Positions 62,558-64,000 of a DNA stretch of 64,000 nt are shown one piece after another. Position 1 is the first letter of the stretch. Each line of letters starts with the position of its first letter. Source of the stretch: Paenibacillus peoriae (GTDB lineage: Bacteria > Bacillota > Bacilli > Paenibacillales > Paenibacillaceae); the NCBI RefSeq assembly GCF_022531965.1, contig NZ_CP092831.1, positions 5,613,001 to 5,677,000 on the forward strand. The letters are read 5' to 3'. The translations under genes were made by a program, and so were the position numbers. The notes beneath the pieces are model-generated. The model saw nothing but the letters and a program-made list of their open reading frames with translations. It was not told the origin of the DNA and searched no databases.

Positions 62558-63239
62558 CGAACTCCACCTCCTCCACCGGGAATACAGGCCCTTCTTTACA
62601 TACCCTCCGATTGCCTCCACGGGTACGCATCGTACAGCCCAAACATGCGCCAATACCACAGGCCATGTGTCTTTCAGTTGAAATATATAAGCGGGACGAC
62701 GTATCCACCGTTTTTATAGCGAGTGCTTGTAACATCGGAGTTGGCCCGCAGGAAAACATATTTGCATAGAGCGTCGGATCGATCTGTTCGACGATACTTC
62801 CCCCTACCTTGACCTGTACAGATGCCGCCACAGCTTCGAACGCTTCAACCCCGAAGGCTTGCTGTGCAAACCCTAGATAAACATGCGCATGCGGGTAATA
62901 CTTTGCAGCCAACAGCAACGGAGCTGTACCCATGCCACCGCCGATTAAAGCCAAACTGCCCTCTACCTGCGGAAAACCGTTTCCGAAAGGTCCTTCTAAC
63001 TGAATTTCCTGACCAGGCTGTAATTGGGAAAACAAATTTGTCCCCTCTCCAACAACCCGATACAAAAAGGAAATACTCTCTTCCCCGATATCATAAATGC
63101 TGATGGGTCTGGGCAGCAGTGGGTAACCTGTCCCGCTGCGCAGCATGTAAAACTGCCCCATGTTCCCTTTAAACTTTCCCTCTATTTTCATCACATAAAT
63201 GCCCGGAACGAGCGCCACATTCGAAATTACGTTAGCCAT
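62538..63239 (-). CDS. pyrK: Dihydroorotate dehydrogenase electron-transfer subunit
   Basis: A 233-residue FAD and [2Fe-2S] protein. FAD-binding RPISIYDIG and the [13 protein letters not shown] dinucleotide motif are followed by a C-terminal iron-sulfur loop with cysteines in CGIGACLGC and a later RRVCKEGP. It takes electrons from PyrD FMN and gives them to NAD+. The ATG follows a GGAGGGGTT-like site. It is directly followed by pyrD. Confidence 0.94.
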   Translation of the reverse strand: MANVISNVALVPGIYVMKIEGKFKGNMGQFYMLRSGTGYPLLPRPISIYDIGEESISFLYRVVGEGTNLFSQLQPGQEIQLEGPFGNGFPQVEGSLALIGGGMGTAPLLLAAKYYPHAHVYLGFAQQAFGVEAFEAVAASVQVKVGGSIVEQIDPTLYANMFSCGPTPMLQALAIKTVDTSSRLYISTERHMACGIGACLGCTMRTRGGNRRVCKEGPVFPVEEVEFDDLHGV

Positions 63240-63340
63240 ATAACCCCTCCACTAACCACTCACTATAACGTAAAAGCAGCAACTATTACGTGACTATTTT
63301 CACATTTCTGGGTAACATTTCGCCCTACGGCTCGTGATAT

Positions 63341-63372
63341 AAAAAAGCGTACTCCTGTTAGAGAGTACGCTT
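63341..63372 (-). terminator. Terminator after rlmN
   Basis: AAGCGTACTC and GAGTACGCTT form a perfect 10-bp stem with an 8-nt loop. Minus-strand T-run TTTTTT follows, 7 bp past the stop codon. Confidence 0.85.
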
Positions 63373-63378
63373 GTGTAT

Positions 63379-64000
63379 TTAACTAATGGCTTCGCGCTCC
63401 GTATTGCGGCTACCCTTGGCATCCTTGCGGATTTGTTTGCTGCGTAGCTGTCCGCAGGCTGCGTCAATATCGACTCCATGCTCCAGCCGAACACTACAGC
63501 TAATACCTTGTTTCTTCAGCACATCATAGAAGCCCGTAATCGACTCCGACTCACTCCGCTGGTATTGGCTATGCTCATCCACTGGATTGTACGGAATGAG
63601 GTTGACATTGGCCAGATTACGACGATGGCCCACCAGCTCAGCCAGTTCGAGCGCATGCTCCTTACCGTCATTAACATCCTTCAGCAAGATGTACTCCAGC
63701 GTAATTCGACGATTTGTTTTGTCCAAATAATAATCAATGGCCTGCATGAGTTTCTCAATCGGAATCGCCCGGTTGATCTTCATAATACGAGTACGAATCT
63801 CATTATTCGGGGCGTGGAGGGAGATCGCCAGATTGACATGGAGGTCTGAATCTGCAAATTCAATGATTTTATCAGCCAATCCGCTTGTGGAAACGGTAAT
63901 ATGCCGCGGCCCAATCGCTAGCCCTTTGTGATCCTTAATCACCCGAATGAAATCGGACAGGTTCACGAAGTTATCAAACGGTTCGCCAATTCCCATCACA
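63379..64000 (-). CDS. rlmN: 23S rRNA/tRNA adenine-C2 methyltransferase, C-terminal part (cut by window edge)
   Basis: The last ~207 residues of a radical SAM enzyme that methylates A2503 of 23S rRNA and A37 of some tRNAs. The [10 protein letters not shown] motif lies at the edge, followed by [28 protein letters not shown] and the C-terminal ACGQLR holding the methyl-carrying Cys. The N-terminal part with the CxxxCxxC cluster motif lies beyond the right edge. A 10-bp hairpin terminator follows the stop. Confidence 0.93.
   Translation of the reverse strand, partial: VMGIGEPFDNFVNLSDFIRVIKDHKGLAIGPRHITVSTSGLADKIIEFADSDLHVNLAISLHAPNNEIRTRIMKINRAIPIEKLMQAIDYYLDKTNRRITLEYILLKDVNDGKEHALELAELVGHRRNLANVNLIPYNPVDEHSQYQRSESESITGFYDVLKKQGISCSVRLEHGVDIDAACGQLRSKQIRKDAKGSRNTEREAIS

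Overview
The window looks like chromosome of a Paenibacillus of the P. polymyxa group. The grounds are Gram-positive Shine-Dalgarno sites, frequent TTG/GTG starts, CcpA cre boxes, guanine and cobalamin riboswitches of Firmicute type, and an AimR-like regulator with an overlapping peptide gene as known from P. polymyxa. This assignment is inference from gene content; no rRNA or other marker is present. No tRNA, intact insertion sequence, CRISPR array or prophage was seen.

Layout. 1-3.7 kb: 3' end of serS, flavohemoglobin hmp with an FNR-like site, and a secreted GH43 enzyme with a cre box. 3.7-8.3 kb: a cellobiose-type PTS operon (IIB, IIA, IIC, GH1 phospho-beta-glucosidase) with a GntR/UTRA regulator behind it and a promoter carrying an operator-like palindrome and a cre box. 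8.5-10.2 kb: a secreted WG-repeat protein and a small Cys/His protein. 10.2-22 kb: a strongly AT-rich island with an 11-gene leftward lasso-peptide-type operon (RRE, leader peptidase, cyclase, precursor, four membrane/redox genes, ABC exporter, and an FtsX-type ABC pair). Gene-free DNA sits on both sides and contains a degenerate direct repeat.

22-31.4 kb: membrane DUF genes, an SgrR-like regulator, an AimR/AloR-like receptor with an unlisted 50-codon peptide gene, a WYL regulator, an oxidoreductase and asparaginase. 31.6-34.1 kb: a polar amino-acid (probably cystine) ABC importer. 34.1-44.9 kb: two tandem NikABCDE-like importers, one behind a Fur-type operator and the other behind a cobalamin riboswitch, which suggests chelated-metal and cobalt uptake respectively. 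45.2 kb: a possible type I toxin. 45.6-47.9 kb: xpt-pbuX with a guanine riboswitch. 48-53 kb: rhamnose catabolism (rhaB, rhaA, rhaD, AraC regulator). 53-56.5 kb: a large GDYXXLXY-type membrane protein and mmuM. 56.8-61.3 kb: an AEC carboxylate carrier, a D-2-hydroxyacid dehydrogenase and a CitA/DcuS-type two-component system. 61.6-64 kb: pyrK-pyrD and the 3' part of rlmN.

The most unusual item is the lasso-type operon. Its 70-residue precursor fits the lasso leader pattern, but the predicted core is about 51 residues with four cysteines. The operon also carries two MauE-like proteins and two thioredoxin-like proteins that could make disulfides in the product. The second notable item is the small secreted-peptide gene hidden under the 3' end of the AimR-like receptor gene.
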